DNA of 64,000 bases from Aldrovandia affinis (GCA_029706075.1 JAINUG010000398.1:204825-268824), one strand, 5' to 3'. Counted from the first letter of the stretch, positions 1 through 10,500 are shown. A program made the numbers and translations. Notes: generated from the sequence alone by a model not told the origin.

Positions 1-1377
1 ATTACGGGAAGGATAATTAGCAAGTTCACGAGAAAGGACGCAATTGCACGCACCGCCAAGGTGTTAAGAGCACTTTGACCTACACAATCAAGCGGAAGAT
101 TTAGAAAAGGCAAATGCTCGTAAGTAATTAAAGATAAGTATGGAAAATACCTCAATTGCTTTATCTTTATGATTTTTCTCAATTACAAGAAGTTGTGTGT
201 AGCCTGACTTTCAGCACTTTGTCTATGTGCGCAACTTGATTCTTCCATAATGTATCTAAACCACCTTTAATACACTGATAACCTATGTTTTCAGTTTTAA
301 AGAAGCCCAGTGCAAATGATGGCCCGCTCTGTTTTAGGTCAGGGAGCATCGAGCCCGGCTGGGGCGGGGAACGCCGGAGGAAGATCCTCGGACTCCAGCT
401 TCACACAGAAGGAGGGTAGGGGGTGAAAAACAAATCTGCATGTGTACAACTTCACTGAAACTCTTTCTAAGTCAGACCGACTATTTAACATTATTTCCAG
501 AATATTCCCACATCCCATGGACCTGGGCACATTATCACCATGAATTCTGTCATACTGACAATTTGTACGGTCTCGTCAACCACACACTCAGGCGTACACT
601 CCGAGAGCACCTCCACTTATCAACTCTAAACCTTTAAGAAAACTAGCAACTATAATAAATGGCCATCAGCTTTTCAAAATTCACTGTCAGTCCACCTGAG
701 CTGTGGATGAAATGTGTGTATATAGCAGCTAATTTATACAGAACCTGTCCATGTCTCTCAGCAGGCCAGCATTTAGTGGATGAGTACCAGCTTGAACATT
801 CTAAAATTCAAATCTACATTTTTGAATGCTGGGGATCAGGGATGCACTTCACATTTCCACCACAAATTCTAATAAGTGTGTTGTATTGAATCTATAGCAC
901 CTTATTTTGCATCCTCTCTATGAAGCTTTTAATGGATTCAGTGGCAGGCCATAGCTCCCTGCCGCACTGATTTTCAGCCCTAGGTAGTGGTAACTCAGTA
1001 TGAGTGTAGTCAGAGTACAGGCCCTCTGGGTTGTCTTTGAGCGCAGTGAGGGCATGTTGCTTCCAGGTCTGTTCATTACATCTCCTGCTTCCTGCTCTGT
1101 TCGCCCGCAATGGTAACTGGGGAAATGAGCAACATTGTTGCAGTTTCAAACTTTCAAACTGTCACTGCTGTTTAAAAGTAAACTGCCAAAACTACTGAGC
1201 CTCCTGCGCTCAGCACGATATATTCCTCACACTTTTATTTCATATTGTTATTAACCCTGGATGAGCTCAGTTTGCATTTACATGCATTTTATTGCTTAAA
1301 ATATCTTCCCATTTCCCCAGGAAATATGATAAAAAGTTCATCTTTAGGAGCTCATCCTTCTTGTGATCTCTCTACAG
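1..1377. other. No recognised gene
   Basis: Short open frames on both strands show no family motif that I recognise. It lies directly upstream of the B30.2 exons, so it may be intron or intergenic DNA of that gene; the upstream RING, B-box, coiled-coil or NACHT exons expected for such a gene are not visible here. Confidence 0.3.
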
Positions 1378-2318
1378 TGAAAGTCCCTATTCTACAGCCC
1401 CGGACCAGAGAGGACTTCTTAAAATGTGAGTCTGTAATTAAAACGAAATGAAAACAATAAGGTAACATGAGAATAAGATGAAGATATGAATAAAAAGATG
1501 TATATTCATGACTGACTCCTCCAGATCTCTGTTAATTCAGCTGCAGTGATTCTGGCATTAATCACATGGATCAAATACGAATACCATCATACATGTCCTA
1601 CAGTAACACACTGTGTGAAGAAAGTTACTAAGAATGATATGTTAGAAAAACAATGATAATATTAATAGAAAATCCAACACAAAGGTGTGTGAATGAAAGA
1701 AAATATTTAATTTAAACGTGTGTAAAATATGAAAGTGATGATGGTGATTACCCAGCTCTCTTCTCTTTCCTAATTCTCCTCCCATCAGATTCCCATCAGC
1801 TCACACTGGACACCAACACAGCGAATAGACTCCTCCGTCTGTCTGAGGGGAACAGTAAGATTGCACGTGTGGGACCGATCCAGTCAGATCGTGATCCCCG
1901 AGATGGATTTGAAGGCTGGGCCCAAGTGCTGTGCACAGAGGGTCTGTCTGAACGCTCTTACTGGGAGGCTGAGTGGAGTGGGGGGTTTGGGGTTTCTATA
2001 GCAGTCTCATATAAAAATATCAGCAGGAAAGGAGAGGCTGTTGACTGTGCTCTGGGACATAATGATAAGTCCTGGAGTTTGTTCTGCTCTGCTTCCAGTT
2101 GTTATTACAGGCACAATAATGAGATCATTGAACTCCCTGCCCCCCCCTCCTCCAGAATAGGAGTGTATCTGGATCACTGGGCAGGAACTCTGTCTTTCTA
2201 CAGCGTCTCTTTCAAAATGGCCCTCCTTTACAGAGTCCAGACCATATTCAATCAGGCCCTCTGTCCTGGATTTCGGGTTTATTATGACTCTTCTGTAAAA
2301 CTGTGTGATCTGGAATGA
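1378..2318 (+). CDS. B30.2 (PRY-SPRY) gene, last two exons
   Basis: The C-terminal part of a fish TRIM- or NLR-type protein; B30.2 domains bind protein ligands and are common in fish innate-immune families. The final exon starts after the acceptor AG at 1787-1788 and runs to TGA at 2316-2318, about 176 codons, the normal size of a B30.2 domain. PRY signature LTLDTNTANRLLRLSEGN is followed by SPRY blocks (YWEAEWSGGFGVSIA, RIGVYLDHWAGTLSFYSVS, PGFRVYYDSSVKLC). A short upstream exon at 1378-1425 encodes VPILQPRTREDFLK and ends in T before GTGAGT; T plus AT across the intron gives Tyr, producing the FLKYSHQLTLD junction typical of finTRIM and NLR genes. AATAAA lies near 2371. RING/coiled-coil or NACHT exons would lie outside the window or upstream unseen, so the subfamily is undecided. 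The frame is open; nothing shows it is dead. Confidence 0.8.
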
Positions 2319-2514
2319 GGGAGAGAGAAATCAAAGAGGGGAAAACACAAAAGAGACAATGTTTTAAAGAAAATAAACAATTCCTAAAATGACAAACAAA
2401 CGCATTAATTAAACATTTTTAAAATATACGAATATAATGTGCATTTCCTTTTTTAATTTGTTCCAATGTTGCTTTTTGGGAGGGGGTCACACAGCAGAAT
2501 GCAGAATGTGTTGC

Positions 2515-2680
2515 AAGGGGGGCAGTTTGTGTTGTACCCTTGAGCAAGGTACTTAACCTGAATTGCTTCAGTAAAATATCCAGCTGCATAAATGGATTGT
2601 ATTTTAAGAAATGTAAACTGTAAGTCACTCTGGATAAGAGTGTCTGCTAAATGCATAAAATATAATGTAAATGTAACAGC
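2515..2680 (+). mobile_element. V-SINE-like element, 5' truncated
   Basis: It carries the body and tail of the SINE seen complete at 41437-41672: TTGTACCCTTGAGCAAGG, then GTAAGTCACTCTGGATAAGA and GTGTCTGCTAAATGC, then an A-rich AATGTAA tail. The tRNA-like head is missing. Confidence 0.65.
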
Positions 2681-3156
2681 TGTCCCACAAAGCTCCATAG
2701 TTCTGCATATCCATTCATGGCCTTGTGCAGGAATGCCTGTATTAATACTTGGCTAATGCTGTTTACTGTTTGTCCTGCATGCTTCATGTATTTTATGCTT
2801 CTGGCTGCTAACCTTCTTGCTACAACACTATTATGACTTTTTTTTAATATATGTAGATTGTAAATGTTTTTTTACAAGCTGTTTTGTTATTTTTTCCTAT
2901 TGTAACATCTGGCCAGGAACTACAGATGTAAACTAGCCTTTTGGATAACATTTACAGAAATGTTCATGAATATGCATTGTCCCTGCAAAATAAAAATGAA
3001 ATAAATTTGTAATATTTTCCAATTAAAATTATATCCTGTGGAAATCACATAAGATTTATTTGTAATATACTCTGGAAAATGAATCGCAGATTTCCAACTA
3101 TATTTAAATTATTATGTCTAAGGACAATTATTAGGGCTATGGACATTTGTTATGAC
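2681..3156. other. AT-rich stretch without recognisable feature
   Basis: No gene or repeat family is recognised; AT-rich, consistent with intergenic DNA. Confidence 0.3.
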
Positions 3157-4217
3157 TTATACTAGGCTATGCTTCCAATGATAAAATACAACACTTATAA
3201 AATGCTGAACTGCAAAATAATAGGCCAGTATAACTAAAATATTGCAATTTGGGCCTTCGTTTTCTGCAGGCACACGTCTGGCACACGAGTGCATCTTTGA
3301 GGGGTCCAGGGACATCATGTTTCGGACAGTGGGGTACTTCAGTGGGCACTTTAAAAGAATGTTCTGACAAATCTTTGACAGACAACTCTCGCTGTCTCGC
3401 ATGAACAGTAAAGCATCGTGCTCACTTCCACCACTCTGACTGCCTGACATTCCCTGACAAAAGCACAAAAGTAATCTAAAACACCAAATAAACTCTTCCT
3501 ATAGGTAACTTACACTACACAAAATTGGACAAATCTAGTTAATATATCAACTGCTCTATGATAAACAAATCAGATTATCTCTTACTTTTTCAACATAATT
3601 ACTTCACTGCTCCTTGCAGCTGCTATATCACAATGTCGAAGTCATCTAAGGTGATAAATGTATCAAGAGTTACCTTGAGAGCAGCTGTGGCTCCCATGCC
3701 AATGTCCACTTGCGTTGGACTGACCCAAAGCTTTTGGTCCGTCACATCAAGCTTGACCAGCTTTACTGGGGAAACATCAAGGACGTCTCGCTTTATGAAG
3801 CGTCTGAGAAGGCTCTGAAAATAGAATAGCATAGGCTTAAACTTCTAATTGGAAAAAGGTATTACAGTATTTACAATACTAACTACAAGCCAATTCAACA
3901 TGCTGAAAACTAATTTCTTTGTTAAATTGTTCGTCTCCTCTGTAATTAATGGAGCTTGAACGACTAAACCATTTTAATACATTTGTAGTAGTCATTAGGC
4001 CCACCCTGATCAGATCCTCCAAATCTTTGCCGAGGAAGGGAATCATTGGGGCATCTGTCTGGTACTGTGCGAGAAATGGCTGAAAGCTTCTTGACACACT
4101 CATGAAGAAGAGTAACCGCCAGAATAAGGGGATCCATCCGGGCTTCGGCGATGGTGTCATATGAGGACCTTGGGTTGGGGAGCTTCTTGGCTCTGACCGG
4201 ATCCACAAAGGTGACGA
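3157..4217 (-). pseudogene. hAT/BED-derived gene, C-terminal exons
   Basis: Third part of the gene whose N-terminus is at 11188. Three coding blocks follow each other on the minus strand. The first (4217-4005) reads FVDPVRAKKLPNPRSSYDTI and, after a 1-bp frameshift near 4110, FQPFLAQYQTDAPMIPFLGK, ending at an AGG|GTGGGC donor. The second (3814-3674) is exactly 47 codons between a TTTTCAG acceptor and a CTCAAG|GTAACT donor and reads SLLRRFIKRDVLDVSP. The third starts after TTTTGTCAG at 3453 and contains NILLKCPLKYPTVRNMMSLD. I recall this block order from hAT-like BED-finger proteins abundant in fish. The frameshift and the transposon split make it a pseudogene; retained introns show it is not a processed copy. 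The exact C-terminus is unclear. Confidence 0.65.
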
Positions 4218-4219
4218 TA

Positions 4220-5797
4220 CACTATATGGCTACAGTGGACACCTGACCATCACACCTATATGAGCTTGTTGGACATCCCATCCCATTACCTAAAGCTCAA
4301 CCCAGGTAAAACAGAGCTAATCTTCATTCCTGCCCTAAACTCTCCCCACCTTGATTTCTCCATTTTCTAGGTGACACCCTGGTGACATCATCACCCTGCG
4401 TGAAGAATCTCGGTGTGGTGATGGACAACAGGCTGTCCCTATCAATGAACATTGCAGCGGTAAGCCGGGCGTGCAGATTCTTCCTGTATAACATCAGGAG
4501 GATCCGTCCCTTCCTTACCACGTACTCTCTACCCAGCTCCTGGTCCAAGCAATGGTACTGTCCCGCTTGGACTACTGCAACGCTTCTGGCTGGCCTTCCC
4601 GCATCTGCTATCAGACCCCTGCAACTCATCCAGAACGCTGCGGCCCGTCTGATCTACAACCTTCCTCGACACTCCCATGTCACCCCTCTGCTCACTACCC
4701 TCCACTGGCTGCCTGTGATAGCTCGCATCAAATTCAAGACATTGGTCCTAGCATACCAGGCAGTCAAGGGATCAGCCCCAACATACCTCACCAAGATCTT
4801 CAAACCCTACACACCTGCCAGACCTCTCCGTTCGGCTACCTCAGGACGCCTAGCACCTCCCCCCCTCCGCACCTGCGCTTCCCGGTCACGTCTCCTGTCG
4901 GTTCTGGCTCCACGATGGTGGAATGACCTTCCTGTGGAAGTCAGAACAGCTGAGACCCTAGCCACCTTCAAGCGACGACTGAAGACTCACCTCTTCAGGG
5001 TGCACCTCTCCCCGTAGTCCGGTTTTTGTTAACTTAGGGACATAGTTGCTTAGTTTACACGTCTACTTGTTTATGTATTGTATTAGGCTTAGGCATTATT
5101 TCCTGCATTGAGTGCTTTACTGCTACCTCTGAATTGTGGCTACAGATTTACCTACAGGGTCCTAGTTTAACTATGTGGTTGCTCCTAGCACCCAGGAATT
5201 GTACTTCCCACTAGGGTGGCTTTCAGCTAAACTGTTCTTGACTACGGTTAACACTTTGTTGTACGTCGCTCTGGATAAGAGCGTCTGCCAAATGCCTATA
5301 ATGTAATGTAATGTAATGTAAAACCATGGGCATTACTGTGGAGTTGGGCCCCCCTTTGCGGCTATGACAGCTGCCAGTCTTCTGGGAAGGCTTTCCACAA
5401 GATTTTGGAGTGTGACTTTGGGAATTTGTGCCCATTCAGCCAAAAGAGCCATCTGTGAGGTCAGGCACTGATGTTGGGCGAGAAGGCCTGGCTCGCAATC
5501 GGCATTCTAATTCCTCCCAAAGGTGTTCAATGGGGTTGAGGTCAGGGCTCTGTGCAGGCCAGTCGAGTTCCTCCACACCAATGTCTCGTCTAATGTCTTT
5601 ATGGACCTCGCTTTGTGCACAGGGGCACAGTCATGCTGGAACAGCAAAGGGCCTTCCCCAAACTGTTGCCACAAAGTTGGAAGCGCCCAATTGGCTAAGA
5701 TGTATTTTTATCCTGGTTAAAAGCTAAGGGGCCTATCCCAAACCCTGAGAAACTCAATTATTAGTAGGGGTGTCCACTGACTTTTGGTCATATAGTG
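4220..5797. mobile_element. Tc1-like DNA transposon remnant, interrupted
   Basis: Left end CACTATATGGC follows a TA at 4218-4219 and continues GTGGACACCTGACCATCACA. The right end runs 5322-5797 and ends GGTGTCCACTGACTTTTGG then TCATATAGTG. The matching TA on the right sits at 8893-8894, beyond an LTR element inserted into this terminal repeat. The inside (CATGGGCATTACTG, GGGGTTGAGGTCAGGGCTCT) is the reverse strand of a Tc1 transposase gene with most of the middle deleted, so it is non-autonomous. An L2 LINE sits at 4281-5321. Confidence 0.75.
4281..5321 (+). mobile_element. L2-type LINE, 5' truncated
   Basis: Encodes the C-terminal end of an L2 (Maui-like) reverse transcriptase: HYLKLNPGKTELIFIP, NLGVVMDNRLSLS, LIQNAAARLIYNLPRHSHVT, LHWLPVIARIKFKTLVLAYQ, then WWNDLPVEVRTAETLATFKR and LKTHLFR. 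Paired frameshifts around 4540-4590 move the LSRLDYCNA block into another frame, so it is dead. The 3' UTR ends CGCTCTGGATAAGAGCGTCT, then GCCAAATGCC and an (AATGT)n tail, the same tail as the V-SINEs in this window. It is inserted in the Tc1 element: Tc1 sequence stops near 4280 and resumes with AAACCATGGGCATTACTG at 5322. Confidence 0.85.
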
Positions 5798-6302
5798 TGT
5801 GGCATCACAGGGGGACGTGTGGTAGAGGAGTGCGGCATTCCCCTGCTGATCGGCGGCCACTTCACAAAATGGCCGCCGTTGTACAAACTACAAGCCCCAC
5901 AATGCAACACGACTCCAGGTGTAGGTGCTTGGGCCACCTAATCAAGGCCAGGATAAAAAGCCCACACGCAGGACCAAGGAGAGAGAGAGAGGAGCCGAGC
6001 ACATGGCTGGAAGGAGCTGGAAGAAACAAACCACCCCAAGGAAAGTAAACCTTTTGAATTGAGAATTGTTTGCTAGAAGAGGATTATTGCTGGGATGAAC
6101 TGTAACATTTTTGATTGAGGCATTTTTTGAATGTTTGGATTTTGGATTTTGGATTATTGTTTGGAGGAAAGTACCCATTGATGCCCTGAGGAGAAATAAA
6201 CCTAGACTTTAAGTTTGAACCATCTGTGTTTTGCCTGTTTTTTGTGTGTTGTTGCACTGCCCCACACCGACCTGCCCTGGTCAAACCTCTCATGATGTCA
6301 CA
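5798..6302 (+). repeat. 5' LTR
   Basis: TG...CA-bounded repeat, 505 bp. A TATA-like GGATAAAAAG lies near 5951 and a polyadenylation signal AATAAA at 6195-6200, followed by a T/GT-rich stretch. This order gives U3-R-U5 on the plus strand. Confidence 0.9.
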
Positions 6303-6304
6303 GA

Positions 6305-6322
6305 TGGTGGAGAATGCGGGCA
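6305..6322 (+). other. Primer-binding site for tRNA-Ala(AGC)
   Basis: TGGTGGAGAATGCGGGCA lies two bases after the 5' LTR. It is the exact complement of the 3' end of vertebrate tRNA-Ala(AGC) including CCA, as recalled from the tRNA sequence. This fixes the plus-strand orientation and the LTR end. Confidence 0.8.
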
Positions 6323-6428
6323 CTGGGGCCTAAGTGCGGATGATTGGACTCAACTTTTTTGCAGTACGCAACACAGAAGAGGACAGGACACAAGTAGTCA
6401 GGTTAGGTTTTTTTTGTTTAAAAAAATA

Positions 6429-7611
6429 ATGGCTAAGAAGCAGGGAAGCACTAGTCTCGATGAGATGCCCTTCACCCCAATGAGCATAACATGGGAGGAC
6501 TTCAAGCCTGCCCGCAGAATTCCTAGCAGAGCTATTGTGCCTTGCCGCAAACTTCCAGCCAAAAGGTGGGGAATGCCCCAACCCAGGGCTCCCGGGAGCA
6601 CCCAAACCCTGCCGGGATGTGGAAGCGGACCTGAGATGGCTGAGGTCCCCAGAGGTGTACCATTGGCTGCAGATGGACGGGGAGCTGTACCTGGATCAGC
6701 GGGACATTGAGTCAATCCTGGACTTCATGGATGAAGACGAGGCTACCCAGAGGGAGGAACTGCTGCAGGTGAAATGGACCTACCTTGCTCGTCTCATGGA
6801 GATGGTTGCTCCAGTGGTCCTTCTCCATGGGCCATTGGGCCAGAAGAGGACGGACGACACCCTCCCACTAGTCAACGCTCCCCAGCCCCAGCCGCAGCCA
6901 TGCCAGGCTACCGACCCCAAGAAAAAGAAAAAGAAGAAGAATAAGAAGACTGCCAGCCCGGTAGAGAAGCAGACCGAGGTGACCCCCATTGCCGCTCCCA
7001 AAGCGATGGATAGGAAAGCGCACAGTGATGAAGTTGCTGCTGAGTCCATGGGGAGGCCCGCAGCCTCACAAGAAGGGGCCGTGGAGGCCGTCGCAGCCTC
7101 ACAGGAAGGGGCCGTAGAGGTGGTCACAGCCTCACAGGAAGGGGCCATAGAGGTGGTCGCAGCCTCACAGGAAGGGGCCGTAGAGGTGGTCGCAGCCTCA
7201 CAGGAAGGGTCCGTGGAGGTGGTGACAGCCGCAGTGAGTGAGGAACCAGTGCCGGCTGCAGTGTTAGAGACACCGGCCGCAGAAGAGGCACCACCTGCAG
7301 ACGAGGTCACCGTAGCAGAAAAGGCAGAAGGTGATGTTGCAGCGTTAGCCGTGGTGGCTGAGGCAGTCCAGGAGATTGTCCAGGAGACGGTGAGTACCGA
7401 GGTCCTGGCACCCACAGACGAGACTGCAACCACAGAACCGGCAGTGGAAGAAGCTGCACCTGAGCCTGAACCTGAGCCTGAACCTGAGCCCGAACCTGAG
7501 CCCGAACCTGAGCCTGAACCTGAACCTGAGCCGGAACCTGAACCTGAACCTGAGCCTGAACCTGAACCTGAGCCCGAACCTGAGCCGGAACCTGAACCTG
7601 AGCCCGAACCT

Positions 7612-7644
<33 letters not shown>

Positions 7645-8529
7645 ACGGGCAGTCAAGCAGAAGAGCCTGTCCTAGCAGGTGAGCCCACTGCGGACCTGGT
7701 GCCAGAGCCCATTCTGGAGCCTGAAACGAAGGCTGAGGAGGAAGCCCCAGAACCTGCCCAGGAGGAAGTTCCTCACCTTGTCATGGAGGAGCCTGCACCA
7801 GTCAGTCTCGCAGCCACAGGAAGCACAGAGGAATCAAAAAGTGCCTTGGAGCCTGTCCCGGAAGCAGTGCCCATCGTCAAACCCGAGCCCGCGGAAGCTG
7901 AGTTTGAGGCGGAGGCAGAAGCTGAATTTGAACCAGTGGAGCCTATGGTAGTGTTTGGCATAGATGGCGACAACCTGGAGGGCCCAGCCAATGTCGCCTC
8001 ACTGCGCGGCCCAGTGGGTCTGCTGGTGGCCCCCATGTTGCCTTGTCCCGTGAGGCCAGATGAGGCCCGCATGTTGCCTTGTTCCGTGGGGCAAGCGGAA
8101 GGCACCATGCTGCCCTGGCTGGACACCCGTCCGGTGGTTTTCTCACCCCACACCACTGTGGGTCTTCCAGTGGCTGTGCCCTCATTGTGGTCCAAGGGAT
8201 CAACTGTCTTCCTTCCCCAGCTAGGGGGAGCCATGGTGACGGTGTGCCTTACTTCATCGTTCAGCATAATCATGCCCTTTGTGTTACAGAACTTCTACAT
8301 CATCTCCCTGAGCTGTTGGGAGAGCCGAGTGTTCGATCCGGGGGCCTCGTTCACCCTGCCGAGGCGGCAGGCACGGGAGAGGGATGTGTGGCATCACAGG
8401 GGACGTGTGGTAGAGGAGTGCTGCATTCCCCTGCTGATCGGCGGCCACTTCACAAAATGGCCACCGTTGTACAAACTACAAGCCCCACAATGCAACACGA
8501 CTCCAGGTGTAGGTGCTTGGGCCACCTAA
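6429..8529 (+). CDS. Gag-like ORF with Pro-Glu repeat, frameshifted
   Basis: ATG at 6429 starts [20 protein letters not shown] +1 shift near 6535 moves the reading into the frame open to 8529, so the current copy is broken. Downstream regions in order: a structured-looking segment ([20 protein letters not shown], then [19 protein letters not shown]) at about 6625-6830; a basic run [10 protein letters not shown] near 6920; five 11-residue repeats of the type [11 protein letters not shown] at 7063-7227; an acidic Ala/Glu/Val stretch; 31 Pro-Glu dipeptides at 7459-7644; and a tail with a hydrophobic run near 8240-8320. It overlaps the 3' LTR by 143 nt. The position after the primer site suggests a Gag-type particle protein, but I recognise no capsid motif, major homology region or zinc knuckle; function is inferred from position only. 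Confidence 0.6.
8375..8384 (+). other. Polypurine tract
   Basis: GGGAGAGGGA lies 2 bases before the 3' LTR start, the expected place for plus-strand priming. Confidence 0.6.
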
Positions 8530-8888
8530 TCAAGGCCAGGATAAAAGCCCACACGCAGGACCAAGGAGAGAGAGAGAGGAGCGAGCACATGGCTGGAAGG
8601 AGCTGGAAGAAACAAACCACACCAAGGAAAGTAAACCTTTTGAATTGAGAATTGTTTGCTAGAAGAGGATTATTGCTGGGATGAACTGTAACATTTTTGA
8701 TTGAGGCATTTTTTGAATGTTTGGATTTTGGATTTTGGATTATTGTTTGGAGGAAAGTACCCATTGATGCCCTGAGGAGAAATAAACCTGGACTTTAAGT
8801 TTGAACCATCTGTGTTTTGCCTGTTTTTTGTGTGTTGTTGCACTGCCCCACACCGACCTGCCCTGGTCAAACCTCTCATGATGTCACA
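8387..8888 (+). repeat. 3' LTR
   Basis: 502-bp partner of the 5' LTR with AATAAA at 8781-8786. It differs from it by four substitutions and three single-base indels. Confidence 0.9.
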
Positions 8889-8894
8889 AGTGTA

Positions 8895-9774
8895 TATGGC
8901 CAAATGTCAATGGCCCTCTCCACTGCTGGCAGGTTTTCCAGCCAATGATGCTGTCACACGCCACGTGACAAACCGTGGACGAGGACAGAGCAGTCCAGAC
9001 ACGGAGTGGAGTTTTTCGGTCTACGGACCGGATTTTTATTTATTTTGTTGACGGCGCGTTCTCTGTTCCCACACTGGGCAGAGAACGAGCACCGGGAGCG
9101 TACAATAATAAACACTAATAAACAAAAAACAAACACGTTACCTTAGTTGCCACGAAGCTTTCGGGTAACTAACTGAAAATAACAAAACCAAATTAAACAA
9201 TATCGAACCGGCACTTTTCAGTTCGTTCGATATTCACTTTCGCTTTTCTTTCGCTTTTCTTTAGCTTTTCTTTCGTTCTTCTTTCGTTGCTCTTTCTCGC
9301 TCCTCGGTCTCAAACGCCTCTCCTTCCTGGTTCCAGCCACCTACTGAAGGGAACAGAGCCGTCTTAAAGCACACAGATGTGATTATTATACACAGGACCG
9401 GTGTGTGCGCTTACTGCTCTGCCAGTAGGCGTGGCCGCTAATCGTCCTGATTAGCTGCCGAGACCGACGCCTTCCACAGATGCCCATAAAATGACTGAGG
9501 AAATGTGCCACACTTGGTCACCAATGTGAAGTCTTCCCTCCTTGCAGGTGCACAGTGCAAAAGGTAGTGGAGGGCTCTGAGGACACACCGCGAAGCCATT
9601 CCTGAACGAGTTGTGCATCGTGTGAAGGCCACAACTCCCAACAATCTCTAGTTGGGCTCCACCACACTGCTCTCCGTGTTCCTCTTGTAAGAGCTCAACA
9701 CATTTCCAAATAACATTGGGCCCATCCACTGACAGAGAGAGCATGTTGCTCAGATCCAGCTCCTTTGTACCTTC
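8895..9774 (-). pseudogene. hAT/BED-derived gene, middle exon split by LTR
   Basis: The exon starts after acceptor CACATGTGCAG at 9775-9780 and reads EGTKELDLSNMLSLSVDGPN, then EIVGSCGLHTMHNSFRNGF, both typical of this hAT-like family. A 1-bp frameshift near 9590 puts the following block (APARREDFTLVTKCGTFPQS) into another frame. Coding stops at a solo LTR (8952-9478) and resumes at 8951 as WLENLPAVERAIDIWPY, until the Tc1 insertion point at 8893. Dropping one copy of each target duplication keeps the frame across both insertion sites, so the coding exon existed before the insertions. Confidence 0.65.
8952..9478. mobile_element. Solo LTR with 5-bp target duplication
   Basis: A 527-bp TG...CA sequence (begins TGTCACACGCCACGTGAC, ends GACGCCTTCCACA) is flanked by GATGC at 8947-8951 and 9479-9483. 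No interior or second LTR is present, the product expected of LTR-LTR recombination. It differs from the LTRs at 5798 and 8387, so it belongs to another family. Orientation is unresolved. Confidence 0.75.
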
Positions 9775-9870
9775 CTGCACATGTGGAAAAAAGGAGGAAA
9801 TTATCAATTCAATGTGCCAATTAATCCTCATTAGGCTAAGGGAAGGGGCAATTAGCCTAATAATCACACA

Positions 9871-10252
9871 CACACACACCAAAATAATAATAATTATTAT
9901 GGTTGTGCTTATATAGCGCTTTTCTACTCGACCAGGCTGTAAACTTATTGAATATTGGAGGACCCCCCCCCCGCCGACTACCTAACTCAGACTAACCTTG
10001 GACTGACCATGACATGGTCTTTTTTGGACATACCCTGTGCCGGCCAGAAGAGGATGGGCTCCCCCCCTTTTTAGTCTGGTTCCTCCCAAGGTTTCTCCCT
10101 ACCTAGGGAGTTTTTCCTTGCCACTGTTGCCGTTAGGCTTGCTTTTGGGGGGGTCTAGGCCTGGGTTCCCCCTCTGTTAAGCGTTTTGTGACAATTCTGT
10201 TGTGAAAAGCGCTATACAAATAAACTTGATTTGATTTGATTTGATTTGATAT
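9871..10252 (+). mobile_element. 3' end of a LINE- or SINE-type retroelement
   Basis: After a (CA)n run at about 9871-9882 comes a block common in fish genomes: TATAGCGCTTTTCTACTCGA, GTTTCTCCCTACCTAGGGAG, TGCCACTGTTGCC, AAAAGCGCTATACAAATAAA, ending in a (TTGAT)n tail at about 10228-10252. It lies in the first intron of the hAT-derived gene. I cannot assign the family. Confidence 0.5.
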
Positions 10253-10500
10253 ACAACATTAAATAATTAAGCATAGATACTCATCATAAGTTAATACTTA
10301 GTAGCCTATTTCATTATGTAAGGAAGGAGACAAGTTGTATTCCTATTCGAGATTAAAAGTAAACTAATCAGGACAGTGATTTTCTTAGCAAGGCTCTTGA
10401 TAAAACAAATATAGTGTAAATTAGGCAGCACATATTAGTTATTTTACTAAAATAAATAACATAGACCATGAAAGACAGAGACAGAGACAGAGTGAGTTAT

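Larger units (their letters stand above)
5798..8888 (+). mobile_element. Complete LTR retroelement without pol
   Basis: Two direct LTRs (505 and 502 bp) bound a 2.08-kb interior. They begin TGTGGCATCACA and end TGATGTCACA, and a 4-bp target duplication AGTG flanks the element (5794-5797, 8889-8892). Between the LTRs I count four substitutions and three 1-bp indels, so the insertion is young. A tRNA-Ala primer site follows the 5' LTR, and a purine tract precedes the 3' LTR. The interior encodes only one gag-like ORF; no protease, reverse transcriptase, RNase H or integrase motif is visible in any frame. It therefore needs enzymes from another element. It is inserted in the right terminal repeat of the Tc1 element. 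Confidence 0.85.

Noticed and set aside
4552-4926. Second ORF overlapping the L2 region
   Set aside because: Only its first residues (LSRLDYCNA) belong to the L2 protein after a frameshift; the rest is an out-of-frame reading.
6520-6560. Programmed ribosomal frameshift
   Set aside because: No slippery heptamer or downstream pseudoknot is evident, and gag-pol sites are not placed 35 codons into gag.
7345-7656. Minus-strand ORF rich in Arg, Phe, Leu and Trp opposite the Pro-Glu repeat
   Set aside because: It is the reverse reading of the CCT-GAG repeat; low complexity and no start context or partner motif.
8225-8330. Transmembrane segment of an envelope protein in the LTR element
   Set aside because: A single hydrophobic run at the end of a low-complexity ORF; no cleavage site, no cysteine pattern, no separate env frame.
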